A DNA stretch of 64,000 bases from JAYYZW01 sp965217605 (GCA_965217605.1 CBDCJB010000004.1:186001-250000); one strand, 5' to 3'; counted from the first letter of the stretch, positions 32,909 to 42,629 are shown. Notes: generated from the letters alone by a model not told the origin. A program made the numbers and translations.

Positions 32909-34097
32909 TGATTTTGACGTAATCGTAGGACAGGTCGCAGGTCCAAACCGTCGTATGTGCGCTGCCCGATCCGATTTCGATGTCGATATTAATCTCCGAT
33001 TGTTTCATTAAAGCCGCAGCTTCAGTTTCATCGTATTCAGATAGCGGCTCTCCATGAGTTACGATCCCGTATCCGCCGACGGCGATCGAGACGTCCCCGA
33101 TCGACAGGTCTTCGACGTCGGCACGCCCGATCGCTGCAAGGATCCGCCCCCAATTCGGATCGCCCGCGAACAGCGCCGTCTTCACCAGCGGTGATTCAGC
33201 AACGGCGTAGGCTACTTGTAAACAACCGGCTTCCGCCTGTCCGCCCCTGACGTGAACCGACACGAATTTAGTAGCGCCTTCGCCATCGCGAACGATGTCT
33301 TGCGCGAGATCCCTGCAGACTGTGGTGACGGCGGCGGTGAGTGCTCGGTAGTGAGCGTGGTCGGCCGCTTCGATGAGACCGTTACCAGCCCGCCCGGTTG
33401 CGATCAAGGCAAAAGCGTCGTTGGTCGAGGTGTCGCCGTCGACGGTAATGCGGTTGAAACTCAGATCCCCGGTCTCGACCGTGAGTTTTTCCAACAGCGC
33501 TGGCGTGAGCGCTGCATCGGTGGCCACATAGGCGAGCATCGTCGCCATATTCGGTTTAATCATCCCACTGCCTTTTGCGATCCCGGTCACCGTGTAGGTC
33601 GCGTCGCCGCAATTGACCCGTTGGCTTCGGATCTTTGGCACCGTGTCCGTCGTCATGATAGCGGCGGCGGCAGCTCGCCACGCGTCGGGGCTCAGTGAGG
33701 ACAGCAGTTCGGGGATCAGGCGTTCTATCGCTGCGGTTTCGAGTTGTTCTCCAATCACGCCTGTCGAGAAAGGCAACACCTCGTCTGGGCTACACCCCGC
33801 GTGTTTGGCAACCGCTGCGCAGATGCTCGCCGCCGTACGCTCGCCTTCAAGACCCGTACCCGCATTCGCATTCCCGGCGTTGATAACGAGATATCGTGTA
33901 TTCGCGGCCGCCAAGTGCCGTCGCGCGACGGTAACAGGTGCGGCGCAGAACTTATTGCGGGTGAATAAACAGTGTATATAGCTGGACCGGTCGATCTCGA
34001 TAATCGTCAGGTCATCGCGCCCCGAATATCTGACTGCGCTCTCGCCGGATGCAAGCCGTACGCCCGCGACCGCAAATGGCTCAATTGAGTTTTCCAT
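32889..34097 (-). CDS. argJ: Bifunctional glutamate N-acetyltransferase / amino-acid acetyltransferase ArgJ
   Basis: A 402-residue enzyme that recycles acetyl groups in arginine synthesis and can also make N-acetylglutamate. It is an N-terminal nucleophile enzyme; the autocleavage site is in KGSGMIKPNMATMLAYVATD, with the nucleophile threonine. Other family motifs: NAGNANAGTG, LPFSTGVIGE, VDGDTSTNDAF and ILAAIGRADVE. The ATG at 34097 overlaps the secA 3' end by 17 bases; a longer frame from 34286 reads secA in another frame. Confidence 0.95.
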   Translation of the reverse strand: MENSIEPFAVAGVRLASGESAVRYSGRDDLTIIEIDRSSYIHCLFTRNKFCAAPVTVARRHLAAANTRYLVINAGNANAGTGLEGERTAASICAAVAKHAGCSPDEVLPFSTGVIGEQLETAAIERLIPELLSSLSPDAWRAAAAAIMTTDTVPKIRSQRVNCGDATYTVTGIAKGSGMIKPNMATMLAYVATDAALTPALLEKLTVETGDLSFNRITVDGDTSTNDAFALIATGRAGNGLIEAADHAHYRALTAAVTTVCRDLAQDIVRDGEGATKFVSVHVRGGQAEAGCLQVAYAVAESPLVKTALFAGDPNWGRILAAIGRADVEDLSIGDVSIAVGGYGIVTHGEPLSEYDETEAAALMKQSEINIDIEIGSGSAHTTVWTCDLSYDYVKINAEYRS

Positions 34098-36795
34098 GGC
34101 ATTGCTTGTACTTCTTTCCAGAGCCGCACGGGCACGGCTCATTACGCCCGACTTTTCGACCCTCGCGCACGTAGGGTGTGTTTGGGTTGCTGTTTGCCGC
34201 GGGTGAATCGTTGTCGTCCGCGGAAGATTGATATTGATACTCTTGTTCTGAAGGCCGATTTTGTTGTTCGACGGCGTCGACATCATCCTTCGCCTTTACT
34301 TCAACCTTCGACAATATCGCTACTACGTCGCGGACGATCTCATTCAGCATCCGCGCAAACATTTCGAAGGCTTCGCGTTTGTATTCTTGTTTCGGATTCT
34401 TTTGCGCAAAGCCCCGCAAGTGTATCCCCTGGCGCAGATGGTCCATTGCGGCAAGGTGCTCTTTCCAGTGCGAATCGAGCACCTGCAGCATGATCGCTTT
34501 CTCGAAGTTCCTCAGGACCTCAGTGCCGGCCAGTTCTTCTTTTTCAACGTATGCCGCTTCAACGACTTCCAGAACTCGAGCGCGAACGCCGTCCTCATCC
34601 AAATCATCCTCGCTGTTGAGCCACACCTGAATATCACTTTTAACCGCAAACTCCTGCTCGACCGCATTGGTCAATCCGGAAATATCCCAAGTTTCCTCGA
34701 CGCTTTGAGGCGGAATGTAGCTGTCGATCAAATTGTTGACTACGTCGTGCCGGATACCACGAATGTTTTCAGCAATGTCGTCGGCTTCCATCAAGTCACG
34801 ACGCTGTTCGTATACGTGTTTTCTCTGATCGTTAGCCACGTCATCGAACTCGAGGAGCTGCTTTCGAATATCGAAGTTGCGGCCTTCGACTTTTCTCTGC
34901 GCGTTCTCTATGGCTTTAGTTACCCATGGATGTTCGATCGCCTCGCCTTCCTCCATACCCAGTTTCTGCATCAGTCCGCTGACGCGCTCGGAGGCGAATA
35001 TCCGCATCAGGCTGTCTTCCAGCGACAGGTAAAAACGACTGGAACCCGGATCACCCTGACGACCGGAGCGGCCTCTCAGCTGATTGTCGATACGGCGCGA
35101 TTCATGCCTTTCCGTACCAACGATGTGCAAACCACCCGCGCCGATGACGTCGTCATGCGGTTTTTGCCATGCATCACGCACGGCTTGTACCTTTTCTTCA
35201 GCCGGTTCATCGAGGTCGGTGATCTGCGCCTCCACGTTACCGCCCAAGACGATATCCGTGCCGCGGCCCGCCATGTTCGTCGCGACCGTAACATTCCCTG
35301 GCCGCCCCGCCTCCGCCACGATATTCGCTTCTTTTTCGTGGAATTTAGCGTTCAAGACCTGGTGGTTGATGTTCTGCTTGTGCAGCAGGCCGGACAGGTA
35401 TTCCGAGGTTTCGATCGAGGTCGTGCCGACCAACACCGGCTGGCGCCGCTCAACACAATCCCTGACATCCTCGATGATGGCGTCGAATTTCTCCTTTGCC
35501 GTGAGGTAGATCAAATCGCCTCGATCGTCTCGGACCATCAACTTGTGCGTTGGGATGACCGCGACCTCCAGACCGTAGATCTCCTGGAATTCATAAGCCT
35601 CGGTGTCGGCCGTGCCGGTCATACCCGATAATTTGTCGTATAGGCGGAAGTAGTTTTGATACGTGATCGAGGCGAGCGTCTGATTCTCCAGTTGAATCGC
35701 TACGCCTTCCTTGGCCTCGACCGACTGATGAAGACCCTCGGACCACCGACGTCCCGGCATCGTGCGGCCGGTGAATTCGTCCACGATTACGATCTCGCCG
35801 TCGTTCACGACGTAATCCACATCGCGCTGAAACAGGGCGTGCGCCCGAATCGCTGCATACAAATGATGCATGAGCGAGATATTGGCCGCGCTATAGAGGC
35901 TGTCGCCAGGATCCAGCAGGCCGGTTTTGACCAGGAGTTCCTCGACGTGTTCATGCCCTTCTTCGGTCAGATAAACCTGTCGAGACTTTTCATCGACCGT
36001 GTAATCGCCGGGTCCTTCCTCTTCCTCCTGGCGCGTTAATCTCGGAATTAAGGTGTTGATCTTGACGTAGAGATCGCTGCGGTCATCGGTCGGACCCGAA
36101 ATGATGAGCGGGGTCCGCGCCTCGTCGATGAGAATCGAATCGACCTCGTCAACGACCGCGAACACCAATTCCCGTTGCACGCGGTGTTCGGCCGCGAAAG
36201 CCATATTGTCGCGAAGGTAATCGAACCCGTATTCGTTGTTGGTGCCGTATGCAATATCGCATTGATAGGCCTGCTGACGTTCCTCGCCTGCCATACCACT
36301 GAGCACCACACCCACGGACATATCGAGCGCGTCGTAAATGCCGCCCATCCATTCAGCGTCGCGTTTAGCCAGATAATCGTTAACCGTGACAACGTGAACG
36401 CTGTTACCCGACAAAGCGTTGAGGTAACACGGCAAGGTCGCTACCAGAGTTTTTCCTTCGCCGGTGCGCATCTCTGCGATCTTTCCTTGATGCAGCACCA
36501 TCCCGCCGATTAATTGAACGTCGAAATGCCGCATATCCAACGTCCGCTTGGCGGCTTCTCGTACGACGCCGAATGCCTCTGGCAGCAGATCCTCCAGCGA
36601 TTCGCCGCGTTCGAATCGCTGCCTGAACTCACCCGTCTTATCGCGCAATTGCCGCTCACTGAGCGATGCGAATTCGGACTCGAGGTCGTTAATGGCATCG
36701 ACCGTTTTCTGCATTCGCTTCAGCAGCCGCTCGTTGCGGCTACCGAATACCGATTGCATGAATCTGACCAGGAACGACTTCAAGGAAGCAAACAT
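34081..36795 (-). CDS. secA: Preprotein translocase ATPase SecA
   Basis: A 904-residue motor of the Sec pathway. NBD1 has the Walker A MRTGEGKTLVATLPCYLNAL and DEVDSILIDEARTPLIISGP; the cross-linking domain, NBD2 with TNMAGRGTDIVLGGNVEA, and the two-helix finger region follow. The C-terminal zinc finger is CPCGSGKKYKQCHG, which binds SecB. The start is uncertain: ATG at 36795 gives MFASLKSFLVRF before VFGSRNERLLKRM, and an ATG at 36759 is closer to E. coli length (901). Upstream sequence to 36858 seems non-family. Confidence 0.96.
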   Translation of the reverse strand: MFASLKSFLVRFMQSVFGSRNERLLKRMQKTVDAINDLESEFASLSERQLRDKTGEFRQRFERGESLEDLLPEAFGVVREAAKRTLDMRHFDVQLIGGMVLHQGKIAEMRTGEGKTLVATLPCYLNALSGNSVHVVTVNDYLAKRDAEWMGGIYDALDMSVGVVLSGMAGEERQQAYQCDIAYGTNNEYGFDYLRDNMAFAAEHRVQRELVFAVVDEVDSILIDEARTPLIISGPTDDRSDLYVKINTLIPRLTRQEEEEGPGDYTVDEKSRQVYLTEEGHEHVEELLVKTGLLDPGDSLYSAANISLMHHLYAAIRAHALFQRDVDYVVNDGEIVIVDEFTGRTMPGRRWSEGLHQSVEAKEGVAIQLENQTLASITYQNYFRLYDKLSGMTGTADTEAYEFQEIYGLEVAVIPTHKLMVRDDRGDLIYLTAKEKFDAIIEDVRDCVERRQPVLVGTTSIETSEYLSGLLHKQNINHQVLNAKFHEKEANIVAEAGRPGNVTVATNMAGRGTDIVLGGNVEAQITDLDEPAEEKVQAVRDAWQKPHDDVIGAGGLHIVGTERHESRRIDNQLRGRSGRQGDPGSSRFYLSLEDSLMRIFASERVSGLMQKLGMEEGEAIEHPWVTKAIENAQRKVEGRNFDIRKQLLEFDDVANDQRKHVYEQRRDLMEADDIAENIRGIRHDVVNNLIDSYIPPQSVEETWDISGLTNAVEQEFAVKSDIQVWLNSEDDLDEDGVRARVLEVVEAAYVEKEELAGTEVLRNFEKAIMLQVLDSHWKEHLAAMDHLRQGIHLRGFAQKNPKQEYKREAFEMFARMLNEIVRDVVAILSKVEVKAKDDVDAVEQQNRPSEQEYQYQSSADDNDSPAANSNPNTPYVREGRKVGRNEPCPCGSGKKYKQCHGKLN

Positions 36796-36915
36796 GGGAT
36801 GGCGCATTGTATCAAACAGCAAGCTGCGCCAAGCCTGAGGCTTCGAGCGAAACCTCATAATCGGTATCTAGGTTTTGACTAACTCCAGACGGGAGTTACG
36901 TGTGTCCCACAATCC

Positions 36916-37854
36916 TTACTCTTCGGCATACTTGCGAATGAACTTCCAGGGATTGACGGTGCGGCTGTTGCGGACGACTTCGAAATGGACGTGCGGCCCA
37001 GTCGATCGTCCGGTGGATCCGAGCAAGGCAACCGCCTGGTTTTTCTCGACCTTCTCGCCCAAGCCAACGAGATTTGTGCGGTTATGCGCGTAACGCGTCA
37101 CGTACCCATTCCCGTGATTGACCTCCACCAGGTTTCCGTATCCCCACCGCCGACCGGACCAGGTGACGACGCCGGCTGCTACGGCACGTACTCGCACGCC
37201 TGATTTACCCGCGAAATCGATCCCGCCGTGAAACTCACGGCCGCCGGAAACGGGATCATTACGATAACCGTAACCGGAGGAGATCCATCCACCATTCACG
37301 GGTTGTCCCTCTGGCCGGCGTTCGTTCTGCAGCTGAATATCGAGTAACAGAGACTCGAGCGTCGTGAGCGTCGAGTCACGGACCTGGATCTCCTGCTCAA
37401 GCGCACCAATATTATTAAGCAGGCCGGGCCACTCAGGGGGATTCAGTTGATCGGACTCCGGTCCACCAACCGCGGGCGAGTTGGCAAAATCAAATTCCGC
37501 CGGATCGAGTTTGGTCGCCGAGGCGACGCGTTCAGCAACGGCGTCCAAGCGCGTGAGGTGGCCCTGGAGTCTGCCCACGGTGCTTGCCAACGCACTCAAA
37601 TCCGCTTCCATGTCACGATCGAGGCCGTGCAGAAACTGGCGTTGCAGAACGATTTCCCGCTGCCAGATCTCCGTGGAGCGCTCCGGGTTGTTCAAAATGA
37701 GGTCAACGGTGTCATTGCCGCCTTTGGTGTACCCCCAATAGGCGGAATAACCGGTGCTACCGGCCACGATCGCGAGAACCAAGGTGACGGTCAGCCAATT
37801 CAAACGGATCCTGGCCGCCGTTCCCCGCGATTTCGATATGATCAGTATTTCCAT
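36916..37854 (-). CDS. M23 family metallopeptidase
   Basis: A 312-residue periplasmic peptidoglycan endopeptidase-like protein. One N-terminal membrane helix (LNWLTVTLVLAIVAGSTGYS) and a helical coiled-coil region (about 60-170) precede the LytM/M23 domain. The zinc ligands are visible: GREFHGGIDFAG (H, D) and GRSTGPHVHFEVVRN (HxH). The set of ligands looks complete, unlike EnvC-type activators, so catalytic activity is plausible. The ATG at 37854 (MEILIISKSRG) fits the family. It lies between secA and the divergent DUF721 gene, an order shared with Pseudomonas. Confidence 0.9.
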   Translation of the reverse strand: MEILIISKSRGTAARIRLNWLTVTLVLAIVAGSTGYSAYWGYTKGGNDTVDLILNNPERSTEIWQREIVLQRQFLHGLDRDMEADLSALASTVGRLQGHLTRLDAVAERVASATKLDPAEFDFANSPAVGGPESDQLNPPEWPGLLNNIGALEQEIQVRDSTLTTLESLLLDIQLQNERRPEGQPVNGGWISSGYGYRNDPVSGGREFHGGIDFAGKSGVRVRAVAAGVVTWSGRRWGYGNLVEVNHGNGYVTRYAHNRTNLVGLGEKVEKNQAVALLGSTGRSTGPHVHFEVVRNSRTVNPWKFIRKYAEE

Positions 37855-37904
37855 TGGATTATGCTGCACCCACACTGGATGGTGGCGCAGAATCAGGCCC
37901 GTCG

Positions 37905-38342
37905 ATGAAACTCCCCCGCACGGTTTCGCATATTGTCACCAGATTTGGGCAACTAAAGCAATTAAAGGATCAAACCGACCATCTGCGTACGCTCGATGCG
38001 CGCCTGAAAATTCACGTTCAAGAGCCTCTATCGCAGCATACCCGGTTGGCGACGATACGTGACGGCTGCCTGGTCATTCAGGCGGACACCCCCGCATGGG
38101 CTGCCCGCCTGCGCTTCAAAACGCCGGAAATCCTCGCCAGCCTGGCTGATGACGGGTTATTTCCGGGGATTCGCAGTATTCGCATCCGCGCGGAGACGGC
38201 GGAACGACCGCCATCACCGCCCTCGAGCCGCCCCAGTATCAGCCCCGATTCCGCCGCCGAGTTGAGGGCCCAGGCAGACTCGATAGAAGACCGTGAGGTA
38301 CGCGACGCGCTCCTGCGTCTGGCGAGTCGAGGCGAAAAATAG
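37905..38342 (+). CDS. DUF721 / DciA-like protein
   Basis: A 145-residue protein with an N-terminal DUF721 domain (about 1-95: LDARLKIHVQEPLSQHTRLA, LVIQADTPAWAARLRFKTPEIL) and a proline/arginine/serine-rich tail. DciA members load the replicative helicase DnaB in bacteria lacking DnaC; short DUF721 proteins next to lpxC/secA are common in gammaproteobacteria. The ATG at 37905 is preferred over an upstream TTG at 37854. It is divergent from the M23 gene (50 bases) and convergent with lpxC. Role in helicase loading is inference from family. Confidence 0.82.
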   Translation: MKLPRTVSHIVTRFGQLKQLKDQTDHLRTLDARLKIHVQEPLSQHTRLATIRDGCLVIQADTPAWAARLRFKTPEILASLADDGLFPGIRSIRIRAETAERPPSPPSSRPSISPDSAAELRAQADSIEDREVRDALLRLASRGEK

Positions 38343-38364
38343 GGGACGCGGAGAAAAGCCGGCG

Positions 38365-39276
38365 CTAGTTCGCAGGCATCGGTTGGATGAACCAGATCGG
38401 TGCTTCTTCTTCGGAATCGTATGTGATGAGTTCCCATGCGTCTTCGGTTGCGAGCAATTTGCGCAACAGGCGATTGTTCAATTCATGGCCCGACTTATAG
38501 CCGTGGAAGGCGCCGATCAGGCTGTGGCCAAGTAGGTAGAGGTCGCCGATCGCGTCGAGGATCTTGTGCTTGACGAACTCGTCCTCGTAGCGCAAGCCGT
38601 CCTCGTTGAGTACTCGGTAATCATCAACGACGATCGCGTTATCGAGGCTGCCACCAAGCGCCAGATTTTGATCGCGTAATAATTCGACGTCTCGCATAAA
38701 CCCGAATGTTCGCGCCCTGCTTACTTCTTTTACGAAAGACGTTGTCGAAAAATCAATCTCGGCAAATTTACTGCGCTGTTGAAAGAACGGATGATCGAAT
38801 TCGATCGCAAATGAAACTTTAAAGCCGTCGAATGGTTCGAACTTTGCCCACTTATCGCCGTCTTTTACATCGATATTGCGCTTCACTCGAATGAACTGCT
38901 TCGCTTTGTTCTGCTCTTCGAAACCCGCTGATTGAATTAAAAATACGAAAGGTCCGGCGCTGCCATCCATGATCGGAACTTCGGCGGCGCTCAAGTCTAC
39001 ATACGCGTTATCAATTCCAAGACCGGCGAAAGCCGATAAGAGATGCTCCACGGTAGAGATACGCACATCCGACTTTACCAGGCTGGTCGAAAGGCTCGTA
39101 TCACCGACATTTTCTGAACGGGCGACGATTTCGACTTGGGGAGAAAGATCCTCGCGGCGGAACATGATGCCTGTATCGGCAGGCGCGGGCCGGAGGGTGA
39201 GAAAAACTTTGCGCCCCGTATGCAGGCCGACACCGGTCGCCCGAATGACATTCTTCAGGGTTCTTTGCTTTATCAT
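38365..39276 (-). CDS. lpxC: UDP-3-O-acyl-N-acetylglucosamine deacetylase LpxC
   Basis: A 303-residue zinc amidase of the committed step of lipid A synthesis. N-terminus MIKQRTLKNVIRATGVGLHTG is standard. Zinc ligands are in STVEHLLSAFAGLGIDN (H) and HKILDAIGDLYLLGHSL (H, D); the catalytic region GAFHGYKSGHELNN follows. An in-frame extension to 39327 is disregarded; a purine-rich GGGGGAAG lies upstream of the ATG at 39276. It is the last gene of the dcw region, 135 bases after ftsZ, and could have its own promoter in that gap, though I see no strong one. Confidence 0.97.
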   Translation of the reverse strand: MIKQRTLKNVIRATGVGLHTGRKVFLTLRPAPADTGIMFRREDLSPQVEIVARSENVGDTSLSTSLVKSDVRISTVEHLLSAFAGLGIDNAYVDLSAAEVPIMDGSAGPFVFLIQSAGFEEQNKAKQFIRVKRNIDVKDGDKWAKFEPFDGFKVSFAIEFDHPFFQQRSKFAEIDFSTTSFVKEVSRARTFGFMRDVELLRDQNLALGGSLDNAIVVDDYRVLNEDGLRYEDEFVKHKILDAIGDLYLLGHSLIGAFHGYKSGHELNNRLLRKLLATEDAWELITYDSEEEAPIWFIQPMPAN

Positions 39277-39411
39277 GCTACCCGCTTCCCCCGAGCTGGG
39301 CTTATTTTTGCGAGGATGGTACCACACGTTCGTAATGTGCGGTAAACCCTGTTTTTTCCTGAATTTTACATCGTCCGCCGGACGCGTTTAGCGTTCTTCT
39401 CAATACACCAT

Positions 39412-40554
39412 TTAGTCGGCTTGTCGCCGCAGGAACGCAGGGATGTCGAGATAATCCGTTCCTGGTTCCACCGCGCTATCCGATTCACTCTGATCGTCTC
39501 GATTCCGGATTACCGTAGGGCGCTCCAAGGTCTTATAGTCGAGTTGCTCTTCGCCATGCTTTGTCGCCAACGCTACGGGTTGTTCGCTGCCGCGATGATC
39601 GGTGCCGATGCCGGTAGCGACGACCGTAACACGAAGTTCATCATCCATATGTTGATCGATGACAGTGCCGACGACGACGGTCGCATTGTCCGACGAGAAT
39701 TCCTTGACCGTATTGCCGACCTCTTCAAACTCACCCATCGTTAGATTCATTCCTGACGTGATGTTGACGAGAATGCCCTTCGCACCCGAAAGATTGATGT
39801 CTTCGAGTAAGGGGCTGGAAATCGCCGCCTCCGCAGCGGCGAGCGCTCGATCCTCTCCGCGGCTGGTACCCGAGCCCATCATGGCCATACCCATCTCAGA
39901 CATCACCGTACGCACGTCGGCGAAATCAACGTTGATGAGCCCGGGACAGGTGATCAGTTCGGCGATACCTTGAACGGCGCCCAGCAGAACGTCGTTTGCG
40001 GACTTGAACGCATCGAGCAAACTGATGTCGCGCCCGAGCACGCTCAACAGTTTTTCGTTCGGGATCGTAATGAGCGAATCGACGTACTGCGTGAGTTCCT
40101 TAATACCATCATGGGCAATTTCAGCGCGCTTGCGTCCCTCAAAGGGAAACGGGCGTGTCACGACGGCGACTGTGAGGATCCCCATCTCCTTGGCGATTTG
40201 CGCGACGACCGGGCCTCCACCGGTGCCCGTGCCACCGCCCATTCCGGCCGTGATGAAGATCATGTCCGAGCCTTCCAAGACATCGCTGATGCGCTCGCGG
40301 TCTTCCATGGCCGCTTGACGGCCAATGTCGGGATTAGCGCCCGCGCCGAGTCCCTTGGTGATGTCGGCGCCTATCTGCAGCGTTGTTTTGACGGACGAAT
40401 TCTTCAACACCTGCGCGTCGGTGTTCACGCATACGAATTCGACGCCATCGATGGAAGCACTCAGCATGTGCTGAACGGCGTTCCCTCCCCCGCCGCCGAC
40501 GCCGATCACCTTGATGATTGCGCTTTGGCTATAAGAGTCCATCAGTTCAAACAT
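39412..40554 (-). CDS. ftsZ: Cell division GTPase FtsZ
   Basis: A 380-residue tubulin homologue that forms the Z ring. Nucleotide-binding parts: VIGVGGGGGNAVQHML, the tubulin signature GGGTGTGGGPVVAQIA, and the T7 synergy loop region near NVDFADVRTVMSEMG. A variable linker of about 40 residues leads to the conserved tail DYLDIPAFLRRQAD that binds FtsA, ZipA, ZapD and MinC. A strong site AGGGGAAG precedes the ATG. It follows ftsA by 27 bases. zapD is also in this window. Confidence 0.98.
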   Translation of the reverse strand: MFELMDSYSQSAIIKVIGVGGGGGNAVQHMLSASIDGVEFVCVNTDAQVLKNSSVKTTLQIGADITKGLGAGANPDIGRQAAMEDRERISDVLEGSDMIFITAGMGGGTGTGGGPVVAQIAKEMGILTVAVVTRPFPFEGRKRAEIAHDGIKELTQYVDSLITIPNEKLLSVLGRDISLLDAFKSANDVLLGAVQGIAELITCPGLINVDFADVRTVMSEMGMAMMGSGTSRGEDRALAAAEAAISSPLLEDINLSGAKGILVNITSGMNLTMGEFEEVGNTVKEFSSDNATVVVGTVIDQHMDDELRVTVVATGIGTDHRGSEQPVALATKHGEEQLDYKTLERPTVIRNRDDQSESDSAVEPGTDYLDIPAFLRRQAD

Positions 40555-40581
40555 AGCTTCCCCTCCGTCCGTTATTTATGA

Positions 40582-41811
40582 TTAAAAATTCCCATGGAAC
40601 CAACTTTTCATTCGTTCCCAGATTGAGTTCGACGATTCGAAACGGCCGGGTTGGCCGAAACCCGTGGATGCCTGGTTTCCGAACAGCAATAAGCCGACGC
40701 CCGTTGCGTAGATGGGATTTCGCACCACGTCAACCAGGCCCGCCACGTATTGCGGCGACCCGATTCGAACGGACATGTGGAATACTTCCTCGGCCAGTTC
40801 GATAGTGCCTTCCATCTTCGCGCCGCCGCCGGTCAGTACGACGCCCGCCGCGATCAGTTCCTCGAACCCGCTGCGTTTGAGTTCGGTGGCTACCAAGCTG
40901 TAGAGCTCTTCGTAGCGCGGCTCCACGACTTCAGCAAGCGTCTGTCGCACGAGGCGCCGTGGTGGTCGATCGCCGACGCTCGGCACCTCTATCGTCTCTT
41001 CGGGATTCGCGAGTTGCGTCAGCGCACAGGCGTATTTGATCTTGATGTCTTCGGCGTGATGCGTGGGCGTGCGCAGCGCCACTGCAATATCGTTCGTCAC
41101 TTGATCTCCAGCAATAGGGATCACACTCGAGTGGTGAATCGCGCCGTTGACGAAAACGGCAATATCCGTAGTGCCGCCGCCAACATCGCACAAGCACACG
41201 CCGAGTTCTTTTTCGTCCTCGGTGAGAACGGCATGCGACGAAGCGAGTTGCTGCAGTATGATGTCGTCGACCTCCAATCCGCACCGCCGCACGCATTTGA
41301 TGATGTTCTGCGCCGCCGATACGGCGCCGGTCACCATGTGCACTCTCGATTCCAGTCTTACACCAGACATCCCGATGGGTTCGCGGATATCCTCTTGTCC
41401 ATCGATAATGAATTCTTGCGGCAGGATATGAAGGACCTTCTGATCTGCCGGAATGGCCACGGCCCGCGCTGCGTCGATGACCCGTTCGACATCGTTATGG
41501 TCCACCTCGGTGTCTCGAATCTTCACGATGCCGTGAGAATTGAGGCTGCTTATATGGCTACCGGCAATTCCCGCATACACGGAATGAATTTCGCAACCGG
41601 CCATCAATTCTGCTTCTTCGATCGCGCGCTGAATCGATTGCACCGTTGATTCGATATTGACGACCACGCCTTTTTTGAGACCGCGTGAAGGATGTGAGCC
41701 GATACCGACCACTTCGACTTCATTTTCAAGTGAGATTTCTCCGACGATGGCAACGACTTTCGACGTGCCAATGTCGAGTCCAACGAGTAACTTTTTCTCC
41801 GGCTTCTTCAC
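40582..41811 (-). CDS. ftsA: Cell division protein FtsA
   Basis: A 409-residue actin-like ATPase that tethers FtsZ to the membrane. Phosphate 1: VGLDIGTSKVVAIVGE. SHMA/1C insertion region YAGIAGSHISSLNSHG, phosphate 2 VCLCDVGGGTTDIAVFV, adenosine motif GVVLTGGGAKMEG. The C-terminal amphipathic membrane-targeting helix is SIWERMKSWFHGNF. It sits 12 bases after ftsQ and 27 before ftsZ. Confidence 0.97.
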   Translation of the reverse strand: MKKPEKKLLVGLDIGTSKVVAIVGEISLENEVEVVGIGSHPSRGLKKGVVVNIESTVQSIQRAIEEAELMAGCEIHSVYAGIAGSHISSLNSHGIVKIRDTEVDHNDVERVIDAARAVAIPADQKVLHILPQEFIIDGQEDIREPIGMSGVRLESRVHMVTGAVSAAQNIIKCVRRCGLEVDDIILQQLASSHAVLTEDEKELGVCLCDVGGGTTDIAVFVNGAIHHSSVIPIAGDQVTNDIAVALRTPTHHAEDIKIKYACALTQLANPEETIEVPSVGDRPPRRLVRQTLAEVVEPRYEELYSLVATELKRSGFEELIAAGVVLTGGGAKMEGTIELAEEVFHMSVRIGSPQYVAGLVDVVRNPIYATGVGLLLFGNQASTGFGQPGRFESSNSIWERMKSWFHGNF

Positions 41812-41823
41812 TATTGCTTCCTG

Positions 41824-42588
41824 TCAGCCATTTCGCCTGTTACCGCTGACTTCGGCCACTGCAAAACCGTTCGTATAGCGCAGGTCGACACGGCCGATTC
41901 GATTCCATATGGCGCTCAATCCATGCGAATATCCGAATACAAAGCGCGCGAGTCTGATCTCGAGATCCTTGCGCCCGAGCACCAAGGTACGTCCGGCCGT
42001 GGTCGATATGGTCCATGCATGTCTTTCCGACAAACTCACCGCCGCCGGACTCAAGCCTACGAGCCGCAGTTGCTCTACGATGTAGGCGTACCTTTCAAGA
42101 ACTTCGAGTTCCGTACCAACGGGTCCGCTGAGATGCACGAGATCCGACGGAATCTGTTCGGGCGCGGGCGCAAAGATATCGGCGTGTTCATTCAGCAAAG
42201 CGTGGTCGCCCCACCGAGCCGTGGGTGTTTGCTCGGTGATGCTGACGCGTAATGCATCCGGCCATACGCGTCGTATCGTGGCGTCGCGGATCCAGGGCTC
42301 ATTGAGAAGTATCTCTTGAATCTCACTCACGCCAACACCGAAGAATCCCGCATCCACCGCTTCAACGACGACGGTCTGAAGGTCTTCCGGATCGAGGTGA
42401 TTGAATTCACCCTCCACCATCACTTTTCGAATCGGCAAGGCAGACGGATCCGACAACGCGATGGCCAACCAGGCAATACCGGTGATCGTTATGAGCAACA
42501 TGAAACCGAATGCAATCAGCGTCGGCGACGGTATGCTCCGTTCCGGTGGCTGTTTAGATTTTGCGTGTGAAACCGCGCGATTTGTCAA
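41824..42588 (-). CDS. ftsQ: Cell division protein FtsQ
   Basis: A 254-residue bitopic divisome protein that links early and late division proteins through FtsB/FtsL. A cytoplasmic tail of about 25 residues, one membrane helix (LIAFGFMLLITITGIAWLAI), a POTRA domain (IRKVMVEGEFNHLDPEDLQ) and a beta domain follow, with RDATIRRVWPDALRVSITEQ. The start codon is TTG at 42588; no ATG gives a better start. The weak start and a heptamer repeat before it may limit FtsQ, which is normally scarce. Confidence 0.93.
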   Translation of the reverse strand: MTNRAVSHAKSKQPPERSIPSPTLIAFGFMLLITITGIAWLAIALSDPSALPIRKVMVEGEFNHLDPEDLQTVVVEAVDAGFFGVGVSEIQEILLNEPWIRDATIRRVWPDALRVSITEQTPTARWGDHALLNEHADIFAPAPEQIPSDLVHLSGPVGTELEVLERYAYIVEQLRLVGLSPAAVSLSERHAWTISTTAGRTLVLGRKDLEIRLARFVFGYSHGLSAIWNRIGRVDLRYTNGFAVAEVSGNRRNG

Positions 42589-42601
42589 TTGCTTTCTCTA
42601 T

Positions 42602-42629
42602 TAACTTCTAACTTCTAACTTCTAACTTC
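42602..42629. repeat. Four tandem 7-bp repeats across the ddl stop
   Basis: TAACTTC is repeated four times without change. The last copy contributes the TAG stop of ddl on the minus strand, and the array ends 13 bases from the ftsQ start codon. Such arrays change copy number by slippage; a change of copy could shift ddl-ftsQ spacing or alter the Ddl C-terminus. Confidence 0.9.

Noticed and set aside
34261..35631. A 456-codon open frame on the plus strand opposite secA
   Set aside because: It lies wholly antisense to the well-supported secA gene, shows no family motif, and follows from the codon bias of secA.
39277..39411. Separate lpxC promoter in the ftsZ-lpxC gap
   Set aside because: The TTTACC and TACCAT boxes on the minus strand are 19 bases apart and weak, so evidence is not enough.
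40750..41649. A 299-codon plus-strand frame opposite ftsA
   Set aside because: Antisense shadow of ftsA, without recognisable domain or ribosome site.
42602..42629. Possible CRISPR-like array
   Set aside because: The units are only 7 bases and directly adjacent with no spacers.
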